Shown: positions 1 to 6,657, counted from the stretch's first letter. The stretch is DNA of 10,796 nt from CAZKTS01 sp964555735 (GCA_964555735.1 CAZKTS010000201.1:1-10796); one strand, 5' to 3'. Translations and numbers: made by a program. The notes: generated by a model not told the origin, from the letters alone.

Positions 1-729
1 GCGGTGCTCCCGCCCGTTCTTGACCGATGCCAGGAGGTCGATCTCGTCATCACCGATCGGCGTGGTGCCCGCGAGCGGTCGGGAGACGACGGTCGCGCCG
101 TGGCGCGCGACCAGCAGCTCCGGGCTCGCGCCGACGAGGCCACCGGCGGCGTAGACGAAGCAGCCGGGCTGCTGGCTGCGCAGGCGGGCGAGCACCGACG
201 CGACGTCGAACGGCTGATCCGCCTCGACGTCGACGGCTCGCGCCAGGACGACCTTCGCGAGACGGCCAGCGGCGATCTCGGCGAGCGCGGCCTCGACCGC
301 GGCGCGCCACGCGGCGCGGCTCGATCGGGTCTGCACCACGAAGCGCTCCGGCTCGACGACCGGCGCGGTCGCGCGGACGTGCGTGCCGCCGATCTCGGTG
401 CGCCACCCCCGACCGTCGGCGGTCCGTCCGACGATCACCGCGGGTACGACGAGCTCGCCGGGCACGCCGGGGGCGAAGGGCAGGGCGCCGACGGCCACCG
501 GTCCCGTGCCGGGGAGCTGCGGGTCCTCCTCGTGCTCGATCGCCGCGAGGAATGCCACCGCGTCGGCGGGCCGCACGCGCGCGACCTCGCCGGCCGACAC
601 GAAGGACGCGCCGTCGTGCAGCCATGCCACGCCATCGGCGCCGAGCGCGTGCAGGACATCGTCGGCGGGCGGCACTTCCCGGGTGACCGCCCGCAGCGCG
701 GCCCCGGCCGCGACCGGCACCGTGCTCAC
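1..729 (-). CDS. menF: Isochorismate synthase (MenF/EntC/DhbC family), C-terminal part cut by window edge
   Basis: Converts chorismate to isochorismate, the first committed step of menaquinone synthesis (or of salicylate-type siderophores), in the cytoplasm. The 243 codons visible cover the N-terminal part and the first half of the chorismate-binding domain. Motifs seen are KVVLAR with Lys159 (equivalent to the MenF general base), ASPELL with Glu204 (equivalent to the general acid), PLAGT at 218-222, and the metal/substrate region ending SVKNGREHR at the edge. PLAGT has Ala where aminodeoxychorismate synthases carry the nucleophilic Lys, which favours water as nucleophile. The GTG start at 729 overlaps the ubiE stop as GTGA; a second in-frame GTG lies at 720. 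Being joined to ubiE favours menaquinone over siderophore synthesis. A salicylate synthase or anthranilate synthase component I is less likely. The missing C-terminus should hold the remaining active-site residues. Confidence 0.87.
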   Translation of the reverse strand, partial: MSTVPVAAGAALRAVTREVPPADDVLHALGADGVAWLHDGASFVSAGEVARVRPADAVAFLAAIEHEEDPQLPGTGPVAVGALPFAPGVPGELVVPAVIVGRTADGRGWRTEIGGTHVRATAPVVEPERFVVQTRSSRAAWRAAVEAALAEIAAGRLAKVVLARAVDVEADQPFDVASVLARLRSQQPGCFVYAAGGLVGASPELLVARHGATVVSRPLAGTTPIGDDEIDLLASVKNGREHR

Positions 730-1445
730 GGGCGGCGCGTCCCCGTGAGGAGCTGCACCGAGCCGCCCATCATGGTGCGGCGCGCGACGTCGGTGAACCC
801 GGCCGCGGTGAACCGCTCGACGAGCTCCGCGCCCGACGGGAGGTAGGCGGTCGAGCGCGGGAGGTACCGGTACGCCTCGGCGTCCCGCCCGAACAGGCGG
901 CCGAGCACCGGCACCGCGCCGCGGAACCACACCGCGTTGCCGGCCCGGAGGAGCGCGTGCTCGGGCACCGCGGCGTCGAGCATCGCCACCCGGCCTCCGG
1001 GGCGGAGCACCCGCGAGCACTCGGCGAGCACGGCCGCAAGGTCCACGAAGTTGCGCATGGCGAAGCCGCAGATGACGCCGTCGAGCGCGGCGTCGGGCAG
1101 CGGCAGGGCCTCGCCGTCGCCGCGCACCAGCGGCGCTTCGGTGGTGGCCGCCCGCAACATGCCCTCGGAGACGTCGATGCCCACCGGGCGCGCACCGGCT
1201 GCGGTGAGGTCGCGGCACAGGTCGCCGGTGCCGCACGCGAGGTCGAGCACCCGTGCATCCGGCGCGGCCGCGAGCGCCTTGATCGCGGTGCGGCGCCAAC
1301 CCTTGTCCATGCCGAGCGAGATGATCCGGTTCATGCGGTCGTACGACGGCGCGACCCGGTCGAACATCGCCTCGACGGCCTCGCGCTTCTCGTCGCCCTC
1401 GAGCAGGCGGCCGTCCTCACCGAGCACGCGCGTGTCGTTGCTCAC
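726..1445 (-). CDS. ubiE: Demethylmenaquinone methyltransferase (UbiE/MenG)
   Basis: SAM-dependent C-methyltransferase that makes menaquinone from demethylmenaquinone, the last step of the pathway, at the inner face of the membrane. The protein has 239 residues, normal for the family. Seen in order: the N-terminal signature YDRMNRIISLGMD (35-47), the SAM-binding motif I LDLACGTGD (68-76), RNFVD (131-135), the second signature RVLRPGG (145-151), YRYLPRS (192-198), and the C-terminal MMGGSVQLLTG. The GTG start at 1445 overlaps the TGA of the MerR gene (GTGA), and its own TGA overlaps the menF start in the same way. Translational coupling of all three is therefore likely, and no separate promoter is needed. 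Actinobacteria generally use menaquinone, so the demethylmenaquinone role is preferred over ubiquinone synthesis. It could also be labelled menG. Confidence 0.93.
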   Translation of the reverse strand: MSNDTRVLGEDGRLLEGDEKREAVEAMFDRVAPSYDRMNRIISLGMDKGWRRTAIKALAAAPDARVLDLACGTGDLCRDLTAAGARPVGIDVSEGMLRAATTEAPLVRGDGEALPLPDAALDGVICGFAMRNFVDLAAVLAECSRVLRPGGRVAMLDAAVPEHALLRAGNAVWFRGAVPVLGRLFGRDAEAYRYLPRSTAYLPSGAELVERFTAAGFTDVARRTMMGGSVQLLTGTRRP

Positions 1446-2191
1446 GACGCGGTCCAGTCGGGCTCGCCGCTCGCCGCCGACAGCTCGGCCACCTCGCCGA
1501 CCGACTCGAGGTGCTCCTGCGCGACCTCGAGCAGCACGGCGCGGAAGTGCTGCGCGACGAGCGTCGTGACCGTGGGCAGCAGGGTGCGGAACGCGTCGAC
1601 CAGCTGCTCGGCTCGTTCGGCATCGGAGAGCTCGGTCTCGCGGAGCGGCTCGCGCACGTAGGTGTCGAACATCGCCACCGCGTCCTCGGCGACGGCGCGG
1701 GTCATCTCGGTGTGGCGGCGGCCGAGCGCGAGCAGCTCGGGCAGCGGGAAGCCCGCGCCGAGCAGGCGCAGTCCGGCGCGCACGAGCTCGACGTCCCCGA
1801 CGCGGTACACGTCCGCACCGTCGCGGTGCTGCGGGACGAGCAGGCCGGCCTGCACGACGGCGTCCAGCACCGGCTCCGGGACGTCGGCGCGGGCCGCGAG
1901 CTCGGGCAGGGTGAGCACCTCGTCGTCGCCGACGACCGCGGCGGCGAGCGGCTCGTCGGCGGGGTCGAGCTCGCCGTCGAGGAGGCGCCGGATGACCGCG
2001 AGCGAGAAGCCCCGGTGTTGCAGGTCGCGGATGCGACCGAGGCGGTCGACGTGCTCGGGGCCGTACCAGGCGATCCGGCCGTCGCGCGTGGGCGGCGGGA
2101 GCAGCCGGCGCTTCTGGTAGAAGCGGATCGTGTCGACCGAGACGTCGGCGGTGCGGGCGAGATCCTCCACCCGCAGCTGCTCGTTCGTCAC
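1442..2191 (-). CDS. MerR-family regulator with two tandem MerR-type domains
   Basis: Predicted DNA-binding transcription factor of 249 residues. Residues 6-72 form a typical MerR winged helix-turn-helix (VSVDTIRFYQKRRLLPPP, then the wing and the GFSLAVIRRLL helix). Residues 93-156 repeat the same pattern: LPELAARADVPEPVLD, AGLLVPQHRDG, VYRVGDVELV, GAGFPLPELLAL. By eye the two copies share about 19 identical positions over roughly 64. The second copy lacks the IRFYQK recognition stretch, so it may serve in ligand binding or dimer contacts instead. Residues 157-249 are a helical tail without the long single coiled coil ending in a Cys metal site seen in classical metal sensors; no Cys occurs in the protein. 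The GTG start lies 6 nt after a TACAAT box. The stop overlaps the ubiE start. Family assignment is firm; the signal it senses and its targets are unknown. Confidence 0.88.
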   Translation of the reverse strand: MTNEQLRVEDLARTADVSVDTIRFYQKRRLLPPPTRDGRIAWYGPEHVDRLGRIRDLQHRGFSLAVIRRLLDGELDPADEPLAAAVVGDDEVLTLPELAARADVPEPVLDAVVQAGLLVPQHRDGADVYRVGDVELVRAGLRLLGAGFPLPELLALGRRHTEMTRAVAEDAVAMFDTYVREPLRETELSDAERAEQLVDAFRTLLPTVTTLVAQHFRAVLLEVAQEHLESVGEVAELSAASGEPDWTAS

Positions 2192-2203
2192 ACCCCGATT
2201 GTA
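2191..2203 (-). promoter_or_regulatory. Probable -10 box (TACAAT) giving a leaderless merR transcript
   Basis: On the minus strand TACAAT (2203-2198) matches TATAAT at 5 of 6 positions and is followed by 6 nt and then the GTG start of the MerR gene. Transcription would begin at or next to the GTG, so the mRNA would have no Shine-Dalgarno leader. No good -35 hexamer is seen 17-19 nt upstream, which is common where a MerR-type activator compensates. It lies in the 46-nt gap after the enoyl-CoA hydratase gene, so merR-ubiE-menF could be expressed separately from that gene. Confidence 0.55.
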
Positions 2204-2217
2204 GGAGCGATCACTCC
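2204..2217. promoter_or_regulatory. Imperfect 14-bp palindrome abutting the merR -10 box, candidate MerR operator
   Basis: GGAGCGATCACTCC is a palindrome with one mismatched pair (positions 5 and 10). It ends exactly where the TACAAT -10 begins, in the -35/-10 spacer where MerR-family proteins bind. Autoregulation of the adjoining MerR gene is the natural inference. The sequence is short, so it could be chance. Confidence 0.4.
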
Positions 2218-2237
2218 CACGATGCCCGCCGGCGCCG

Positions 2238-3011
2238 CTATGACTGCGGCGGGTTCCAGACGGCCGGGCGCTTCTCCGCGAAGGCGGTGGCGCCCTCGAT
2301 CGCGTCGCCGCTGCCGAAGACCCTCATGGCGAGCTCGTTGGTGATCTTCCAGCCTTCGGCCTCGTCCACGCCGGCGGACCGCAGCACCAGCTCCCGGCCC
2401 GCGCGCACCGCCGTTGGGGAGTTCTCGTTGATCCGCTCGGCGAGCGCGACGGCTTCGTCGAGCACCCGGTCGGCCGGCACCACCAGGTTCACCAGGCCGA
2501 GCTCGTAGCCGCGCTGCGCGGTGATCGGGTCGCCGGTCATCACGATCTCGAGCGCGGCAGCGAGGGCGATGCGATGGGAGAGCCGGATCGGGCCGCCCCC
2601 GCCGGCGAGGAGCCCGCGCTTGCTCTCGGGGAGGCCGAACGTCGCGTCGTCGGCCGCGACCACGAGGTCGCACGACAGCGTGAGCTCGAAGCCGCCCGCG
2701 AGCGCCGGCCCCTGCACCGCGGCGATCACCGGCTTCGGGAAGGTGCGCTTGGCCAGGCCGCCGAAGCCGCCCTTCTTCGTCTCGATGCCGGCACCGCCGC
2801 CGGCGGCGATCACCTTCAGGTCGGCGCCGGCGCAGAAGATCGGGCCGGTGCCGGTGACGACGACGGTCCAGACGTCGGCGTCGGCCTCGATCTCGTCGAG
2901 CGCGTCCTCCATGGCTTGCGAGAGCTCGGGGCTCATCGCGTTGCGGGCCTCGGGCCGGTTCAACCGGAGGATCTCGACGCGCCCGCGCCGCTCACGTTCG
3001 AGGATGCTCAT
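2238..3011 (-). CDS. Enoyl-CoA hydratase/isomerase (crotonase family)
   Basis: Hydrates trans-2-enoyl-CoA thioesters in fatty-acid or related acyl-CoA breakdown, in the cytoplasm. The protein has 257 residues, typical for the family, counted from ATG at 3011. A longer frame with 12 more residues exists, but a TAGCGT -10 box lies inside that extension and alignment with the family starts at MSILERERRG. The oxyanion-hole regions CAGADL (60-65) and GPALAGGFEL (101-110) are present. Both catalytic acids of hydratases are kept: Glu109 in GGFEL and Glu129 in LPESKRGLL. A Gly-rich stretch at 71-84 (GGGAGIETKKGGFG) is where substrate loops vary. It lacks the features of MenB (naphthoate synthase) despite sitting before menaquinone genes. 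Its substrate cannot be told from sequence. It lies 46 nt upstream of the MerR gene on the same strand. Confidence 0.9.
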   Translation of the reverse strand: MSILERERRGRVEILRLNRPEARNAMSPELSQAMEDALDEIEADADVWTVVVTGTGPIFCAGADLKVIAAGGGAGIETKKGGFGGLAKRTFPKPVIAAVQGPALAGGFELTLSCDLVVAADDATFGLPESKRGLLAGGGGPIRLSHRIALAAALEIVMTGDPITAQRGYELGLVNLVVPADRVLDEAVALAERINENSPTAVRAGRELVLRSAGVDEAEGWKITNELAMRVFGSGDAIEGATAFAEKRPAVWNPPQS

Positions 3012-3025
3012 GGGCGCGCACGCTA
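3011..3025 (-). promoter_or_regulatory. Candidate -10 box (TAGCGT) for the enoyl-CoA hydratase gene
   Basis: TAGCGT (3025-3020, minus strand) fits the TANNNT form and is followed by 8 nt and the ATG at 3011. This suggests a leaderless or nearly leaderless mRNA, and no Shine-Dalgarno sequence is seen before the ATG. No convincing -35 hexamer is visible. It lies in the 65-nt divergent gap shared with the plus-strand membrane gene at 3077. Confidence 0.4.
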
Positions 3026-3076
3026 CCGGCTCTGTCGGGTGAGGCACACTGGGGACACCGAGCCAGGGAGGCGCAC

Positions 3077-3511
3077 ATGACGCAGGTCACCGACCACACC
3101 CGGACCGACCACGCCGGCAGTGAGCGCGAACCGGTTGCCGCGCCCCTCGACACGCGCGACTGGCTCCGGCAGCGGATCGCGCGGCCCTGGGCGGCCGGCA
3201 TCGGTGCCGCGTGGTGGTCGCTCTACCTCATCGCCGCGGCCATCGAGCCGTCGACGCACCATCCCGAGCCGTCGTTCGCGGTCCTGCTCACCTACGCGCT
3301 CTTCGCCGGGATGCTCGTGACCGCGGCGGGACTGCTCGCACTGCGGCGCTGGGCGTTCGTCGGGTCATTGGCGACGGCAGGGTTCTTCAGCGCCTTGGTG
3401 ATCGCGTGCCCCACCACCGGCCATCACACGATCGGCGCGTGGTGGTTCGTGCAGCTCGCGTGCGCCGCGGCGCTCGTGGTCGGCAGCGTGGTCGCGCTCA
3501 GACGAGCCTGA
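3077..3511 (+). CDS. Small four-helix membrane protein, function unknown
   Basis: I do not recognise a named family. The 144-residue product has a charged N-terminus (1-37) and four likely membrane helices at about 38-56, 67-89, 92-111 and 120-141. Positive charges (RQRIARPW before helix 1, LRRW between helices 2 and 3, LRRA at the end) place the N- and C-termini inside. Both short outer loops then carry a His pair: STHHPEP (59-65) and PTTGHHTIG (112-120), the latter just after Cys111. This might be a metal or cofactor site, but that is inference. ATG at 3077 is supported by GGGAGG (3066-3071) 5 nt upstream. The gene diverges from the enoyl-CoA hydratase gene, and its last 14 nt overlap the end of the converging MFS gene. 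No signal peptide cleavage site is apparent. Confidence 0.75.
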   Translation: MTQVTDHTRTDHAGSEREPVAAPLDTRDWLRQRIARPWAAGIGAAWWSLYLIAAAIEPSTHHPEPSFAVLLTYALFAGMLVTAAGLLALRRWAFVGSLATAGFFSALVIACPTTGHHTIGAWWFVQLACAAALVVGSVVALRRA

Positions 3512-4766
3512 TCTCCTCCTCCTCGGCGGGCTCTTCGCCGGGGGCATGCGGGTCGTCCATCGCGCGATCGAAGCCGGGGCGGAGCGTCCGGATCGCGAGC
3601 AGCGAGAGGGCGAGGAGCACGGCCGCGCCGGCGGTCGTCGCGCGCATGCCGATCTTGTCGGCGACGGCTCCCTGGATCACCGCCCCGAGGGGGTAGAGCA
3701 CGCCGAGCAGGACCATCAGCGCGCTCATGACTCTGCCGCGCAGCTCGTTCGGCGCGCGGAGCTGCGCGATGGTCGTGAAGCTCGACAGGCAGCCGAGGTA
3801 GAAGAAGCCGACGACGAAGATCGCTGCCGCGCCCAACGCGAGGGTCGGCGCGATCGCGTAGAGCACCAGCGCGCCCGGGAGTGCCGCCAACGACCCGAGC
3901 AGCACCCGTCGCGGCCCGTGGCGCGCCGCGAGTCCCCCGAGCGACAGCGCCATCAGCACCGCGCCGATTCCCTGCGCGGTGACCAGGACCGACGTGCCGA
4001 CGTCCTCGTTGTGGAAGACCTTGAGCGCGACCGCCGGGACGAGCGCGATGAAGGGCGCCGCGAGGAGCGAGTTCAGGGCCAGGTACGTCATCGCGGCCCG
4101 GATGCCCGGCTCGTCGCGCGCGAACCGGATCCCGCTCGCGATCGACGAGCGGATCGACTCGCCACCGTGCGGCTTCGGCGCGGGAAGCTCGAGCGGCGCG
4201 ATCGCCGCGATGACGGCGAGGAAGCTCACCGTGTTGACCGCGAAGGCCCATTCGAAGCCGCCGACACCGATCACGAGGCCGGCGAGCGCCGGGCCGATGA
4301 CGCGTCCGAGGTTCCACTGCGCGGAGCCGAGCGCGATCGCCCCCGGCAGCTCTTCCCGGGGCACGAGGTCGGGCATGAGGGCCTGGTACGAGGGGAACCC
4401 GAGCGCGCCCGCACAGCCCGACGCCAGGACGATCAGCGTGACGACACCGGGCTCCGCCGCATCCGTGGCCGCGAGGATCGTGAGCACGCCGGCGAGCACC
4501 AGCTGCACCGCGGTCGTCGAGAGCAGCAGACGGCGTCGAGGGATGCGGTCGGCGAGCGCGCCGCCCAACGGCCCGACGAGCGCGTTGGGGACGAACCCGG
4601 CCGCCGCGACCAGCCCCGCCCACGTGGCGTCGCCGGTCGCGCTGGTGACGAGGATGCCCACCGCCACGGTCTCCATCCACGTGCCGATGTTCGACGCGAA
4701 CGCGCCGGTCCAGATCGCGGCGTAGCGGCGGTGCCGGAGCGGAGCGAGCGAGCGGGGGAGACGCAA
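3498..4766 (-). CDS. MFS transporter, MFS_3/DHA3-type (EntS-like) probable drug or metabolite exporter
   Basis: Membrane exporter of the major facilitator superfamily, 422 residues with about 12 hydrophobic helices. The start region LAPLRHRRYAAIWTGAFAS followed by NIGTWMETVAVGILV is characteristic of the MFS_3/DHA3 branch, and the helix 2-3 loop holds motif A as GGALADRIPRRR. A second such loop, GGLAARHGPRR, lies in the C-terminal half. The C-terminus is an acidic tail (GEEPAEEEEIRLV). The chosen start is TTG at 4766, only 4 nt after the stop of the upstream gene. The frame stays open far upstream, but that extension is Arg/Ser-rich out-of-frame translation of the neighbouring gene. No ATG or GTG lies close to the family's usual N-terminus. 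It is the last gene of the marR-msrA-MDMPI series. The substrate is unknown. Confidence 0.87.
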   Translation of the reverse strand: MRLPRSLAPLRHRRYAAIWTGAFASNIGTWMETVAVGILVTSATGDATWAGLVAAAGFVPNALVGPLGGALADRIPRRRLLLSTTAVQLVLAGVLTILAATDAAEPGVVTLIVLASGCAGALGFPSYQALMPDLVPREELPGAIALGSAQWNLGRVIGPALAGLVIGVGGFEWAFAVNTVSFLAVIAAIAPLELPAPKPHGGESIRSSIASGIRFARDEPGIRAAMTYLALNSLLAAPFIALVPAVALKVFHNEDVGTSVLVTAQGIGAVLMALSLGGLAARHGPRRVLLGSLAALPGALVLYAIAPTLALGAAAIFVVGFFYLGCLSSFTTIAQLRAPNELRGRVMSALMVLLGVLYPLGAVIQGAVADKIGMRATTAGAAVLLALSLLAIRTLRPGFDRAMDDPHAPGEEPAEEEEIRLV

Positions 4767-4770
4767 TCGG

Positions 4771-5475
4771 CTATTCGATGATGTCGACGGGCGACGGGGT
4801 GAAGAAGGTGTTGGCGAAGAGCACCTGGTCGAGCGCGACGCCCTGCGCGCCGAGCGCCCGGATCTGGGCGAGCGAGCGTCGGCCGGTGAACGCGCGCAGG
4901 AGCTCGAAGCGCGACGCCTGCACGGTCGCACCGATCTCACCGGCGGGGCCGAAGCGGAACTCACCGGCCTCGGTCTCGACGAGCAGCGGCGGCACGGCCA
5001 TGTCGGGGACGACGCCGGCGGGCGGCCTCTGGTTGGACTCGACGAACCAGACCCACGCGATCTCGAGCGCCTCGGACTCGCGACCTCCGGGTGCGCCGAC
5101 GGTGCCGCGGATGTCCTGCTCGTGGGTCCACGCGTCGAACACCATCTGGCCGATCGGGGCGCCGATCGAGTTCATGAACGACTCGACCGTCGTCGCGTGC
5201 GTCGACCAGTCGGCGAGCAGGGCGTCGGGCGCCAGGTCGCGCCGCTTGTCGACCTGCGCGGCGGTCCAGTCGTCCGACGGCGCGCCGGCCATGTTGCCGT
5301 TGGCCACGTCGTCGCAGACACCCGCGAGGTGGGCGACGACGTCGCGCACCCGCCACTCGGGCGTGGCCGGGGCGACGCGCTCGAAGTCGTCGACCGGCCG
5401 GTCGCGGAGCAGGGCGGTGAGCTCCTCGCGCACGCCGCGGTACGCGCCGGCGTAGTCGACGCCCGCGTCGGTCAT
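4771..5475 (-). CDS. Maleylpyruvate isomerase-family (MDMPI/DinB-like) mycothiol-dependent-type enzyme
   Basis: A 234-residue protein with the four-helix DinB-like fold of mycothiol-dependent maleylpyruvate isomerase relatives. The N-terminal domain carries WRVRDVVAHLAG with His49 and, further on, DAWTHEQDIRG with Asp114 and His118. These match the His/Glu/His metal triad of the family, with Asp in place of Glu. The C-terminal domain ends in the usual FELLRAFTGRRSLAQIRAL pattern (190-208). The family uses a metal ion and, in studied members, mycothiol as thiol cofactor; the reaction of this member is not known. ATG at 5475 lies 7 nt after the msrA stop, with GGAG about 10 nt upstream inside msrA. 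The next gene starts 4 nt after its stop. Placement beside msrA suggests a role in thiol or oxidative-stress chemistry (inference). Confidence 0.85.
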   Translation of the reverse strand: MTDAGVDYAGAYRGVREELTALLRDRPVDDFERVAPATPEWRVRDVVAHLAGVCDDVANGNMAGAPSDDWTAAQVDKRRDLAPDALLADWSTHATTVESFMNSIGAPIGQMVFDAWTHEQDIRGTVGAPGGRESEALEIAWVWFVESNQRPPAGVVPDMAVPPLLVETEAGEFRFGPAGEIGATVQASRFELLRAFTGRRSLAQIRALGAQGVALDQVLFANTFFTPSPVDIIE

Positions 5476-5482
5476 GGCGGCG

Positions 5483-6130
5483 CTACTCCGCCGCGGTCAG
5501 ACCGACCGGGCACGCCACGCCCGTGCCACCGATGCCGCAGTACCCGTACGGGTTCTTCGCCAGGTACTGCTGGTGGTAGTCCTCGGCGTAATAGAAGGGC
5601 CCCGCGTCGGCGATCTCCGTCGTGATGTCGCCGTAGCCGGCCTCGGTGAGCATCGTCTGGTACGCGGTGCGTGAGCGCTCGACCGCGGCGCGCTGCTCTG
5701 CCGACGACGTGAAGACGGCCGAGCGGTACTGCGTCCCGACGTCGTTGCCCTGGCGCATGCCCTGGGTCGGATCGTGGTTCTCCCAGAACACCCGCAGCAT
5801 GTCGTCGAGCGACGCCCGCTCCGGGTCGAAGACGACGAGCACGACCTCGGTGTGCCCGGTGCGCCCACTGCACACCTCTTCGTACGACGGGTTGGGCGTG
5901 AAGCCGCCCGCGTACCCGACCGCGGTGGTGAGGACGCCGGGGGCCTCCCAGAACTTGCGCTCCGCGCCCCAGAAGCACCCCATCCCCACGACGAGCTGCT
6001 CGGAGCCGTCGGGGAACGGCGGCGTCATCGGCGTGCCGAGCACGTAGTGCGCGGCGGCGACGGCGATGGGGGTGTCGCGCCCCGGCAGCGCGTCCTCGGC
6101 GGTGACCATCTTCGTCTTCGCTCCGAACAT
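5483..6130 (-). CDS. msrA: Peptide methionine sulfoxide reductase MsrA
   Basis: Reduces the S-epimer of methionine sulfoxide in proteins and as free amino acid, repairing oxidative damage in the cytoplasm. The protein has 215 residues, close to E. coli MsrA. GCFWGAE places the nucleophilic Cys at 52. Other expected features are GYAGG (72-76), the GHTEVV stretch (92-97), DPTQGMRQGNDVGTQYRS (120-137) and the C-terminal GYCGIGGTGVACP, giving likely resolving cysteines 198 and 207. Cys87 matches a Cys also present in E. coli MsrA. ATG at 6130 is preceded by AAGGAG (6141-6136) at 5 nt, a strong ribosome binding site. The frame is open for 95 more codons upstream, but that part is shadow translation of marR. 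It lies 29 nt after marR and 7 nt before the MDMPI-family gene. Confidence 0.96.
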   Translation of the reverse strand: MFGAKTKMVTAEDALPGRDTPIAVAAAHYVLGTPMTPPFPDGSEQLVVGMGCFWGAERKFWEAPGVLTTAVGYAGGFTPNPSYEEVCSGRTGHTEVVLVVFDPERASLDDMLRVFWENHDPTQGMRQGNDVGTQYRSAVFTSSAEQRAAVERSRTAYQTMLTEAGYGDITTEIADAGPFYYAEDYHQQYLAKNPYGYCGIGGTGVACPVGLTAAE

Positions 6131-6159
6131 GGGAGCTCCTTCCGGTCGCTCCGGCGACC

Positions 6160-6651
6160 TTAGGGCTGGCGCAGCTTGTCGAGTGCCGACGTCAGCGCGT
6201 CGAGCTCGGCCGGCGTGAGGCGATCCACCAGCTCGCGCTGGAGGTCGGCGAGGTGGACGGTGAGCGCCTCCTCGAGCTTGGCGCGTCCCGCCGGCGTGAG
6301 CACGACCCACTGCACGCGGCGGTCGCCGGGGCACGCGGTGCGCTCGACGAGGCCGGCGGCCGAGACGCGGTCCACGAGGCGGGTCACGCCGCCGCTGGTC
6401 AGGCCCAGCTGGCACGCGAGCTCGCTCATCATGAGCCGGCCGTCGGGCGACCGGCCGATCCGCAGGACCACCTCGAAGGCGACGTCACCCACGCCGCAGT
6501 GCTCCTGGAGGGACCGGTCGAGCGTCCGGCTGAGGCGCCGGTGCGCCTCGTGGAGGAGCCCGAAGGCGGTGATCCGGTCGTCATCGATGCCGACCACTCG
6601 GGGCTCGGGCCGGCCGGGCTCGGTGGTGGTGGAGGGCCCCGTGGCGGTCAT
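6160..6651 (-). CDS. MarR-family transcriptional regulator
   Basis: Winged-helix DNA-binding protein of 163 residues, probably a dimeric repressor released by a small ligand or oxidant. Helix-turn-helix at about 75-95 (MSELACQLGLTSGGVTRLVD) and wing at 104-119 with the conserved Asp-Arg-Arg (110-112) are clear, flanked by dimerisation helices at both ends. Cys52, Cys80 and Cys107 are present; whether any senses oxidants as in OhrR is unknown. ATG at 6651 is chosen because TACCGT lies 6 nt upstream. A TTG 13 codons further up (6690) lies inside an inverted repeat and would need a transcript starting earlier. The gene is divergent from yceI across an AT-rich operator-like region and is followed by msrA after 29 nt. 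Likely targets are itself, the msrA series and yceI. Confidence 0.92.
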   Translation of the reverse strand: MTATGPSTTTEPGRPEPRVVGIDDDRITAFGLLHEAHRRLSRTLDRSLQEHCGVGDVAFEVVLRIGRSPDGRLMMSELACQLGLTSGGVTRLVDRVSAAGLVERTACPGDRRVQWVVLTPAGRAKLEEALTVHLADLQRELVDRLTPAELDALTSALDKLRQP

Positions 6652-6657
6652 GGCGCC

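Noticed and set aside
4..846. Plus-strand open frame at the left end
   Set aside because: The minus-strand frame gives a recognisable isochorismate synthase with conserved motifs; the plus frame does not.
2238..3011. Crotonase as MenB (naphthoate synthase), suggested by adjacent menaquinone genes
   Set aside because: It lacks the MenB motifs and length, and it carries both hydratase glutamates (109 and 129) in normal enoyl-CoA hydratase contexts.
3546..4781. Plus-strand open frame of 411 codons opposite the MFS gene
   Set aside because: The translation is rich in Arg, Glu and Asp with no domain, while the opposite strand encodes a clear 12-helix transporter.
5483..6415. N-terminally extended MsrA of 310 residues
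   Set aside because: The first 95 codons are out-of-frame marR sequence; a strong AAGGAG site lies just before ATG 6130.
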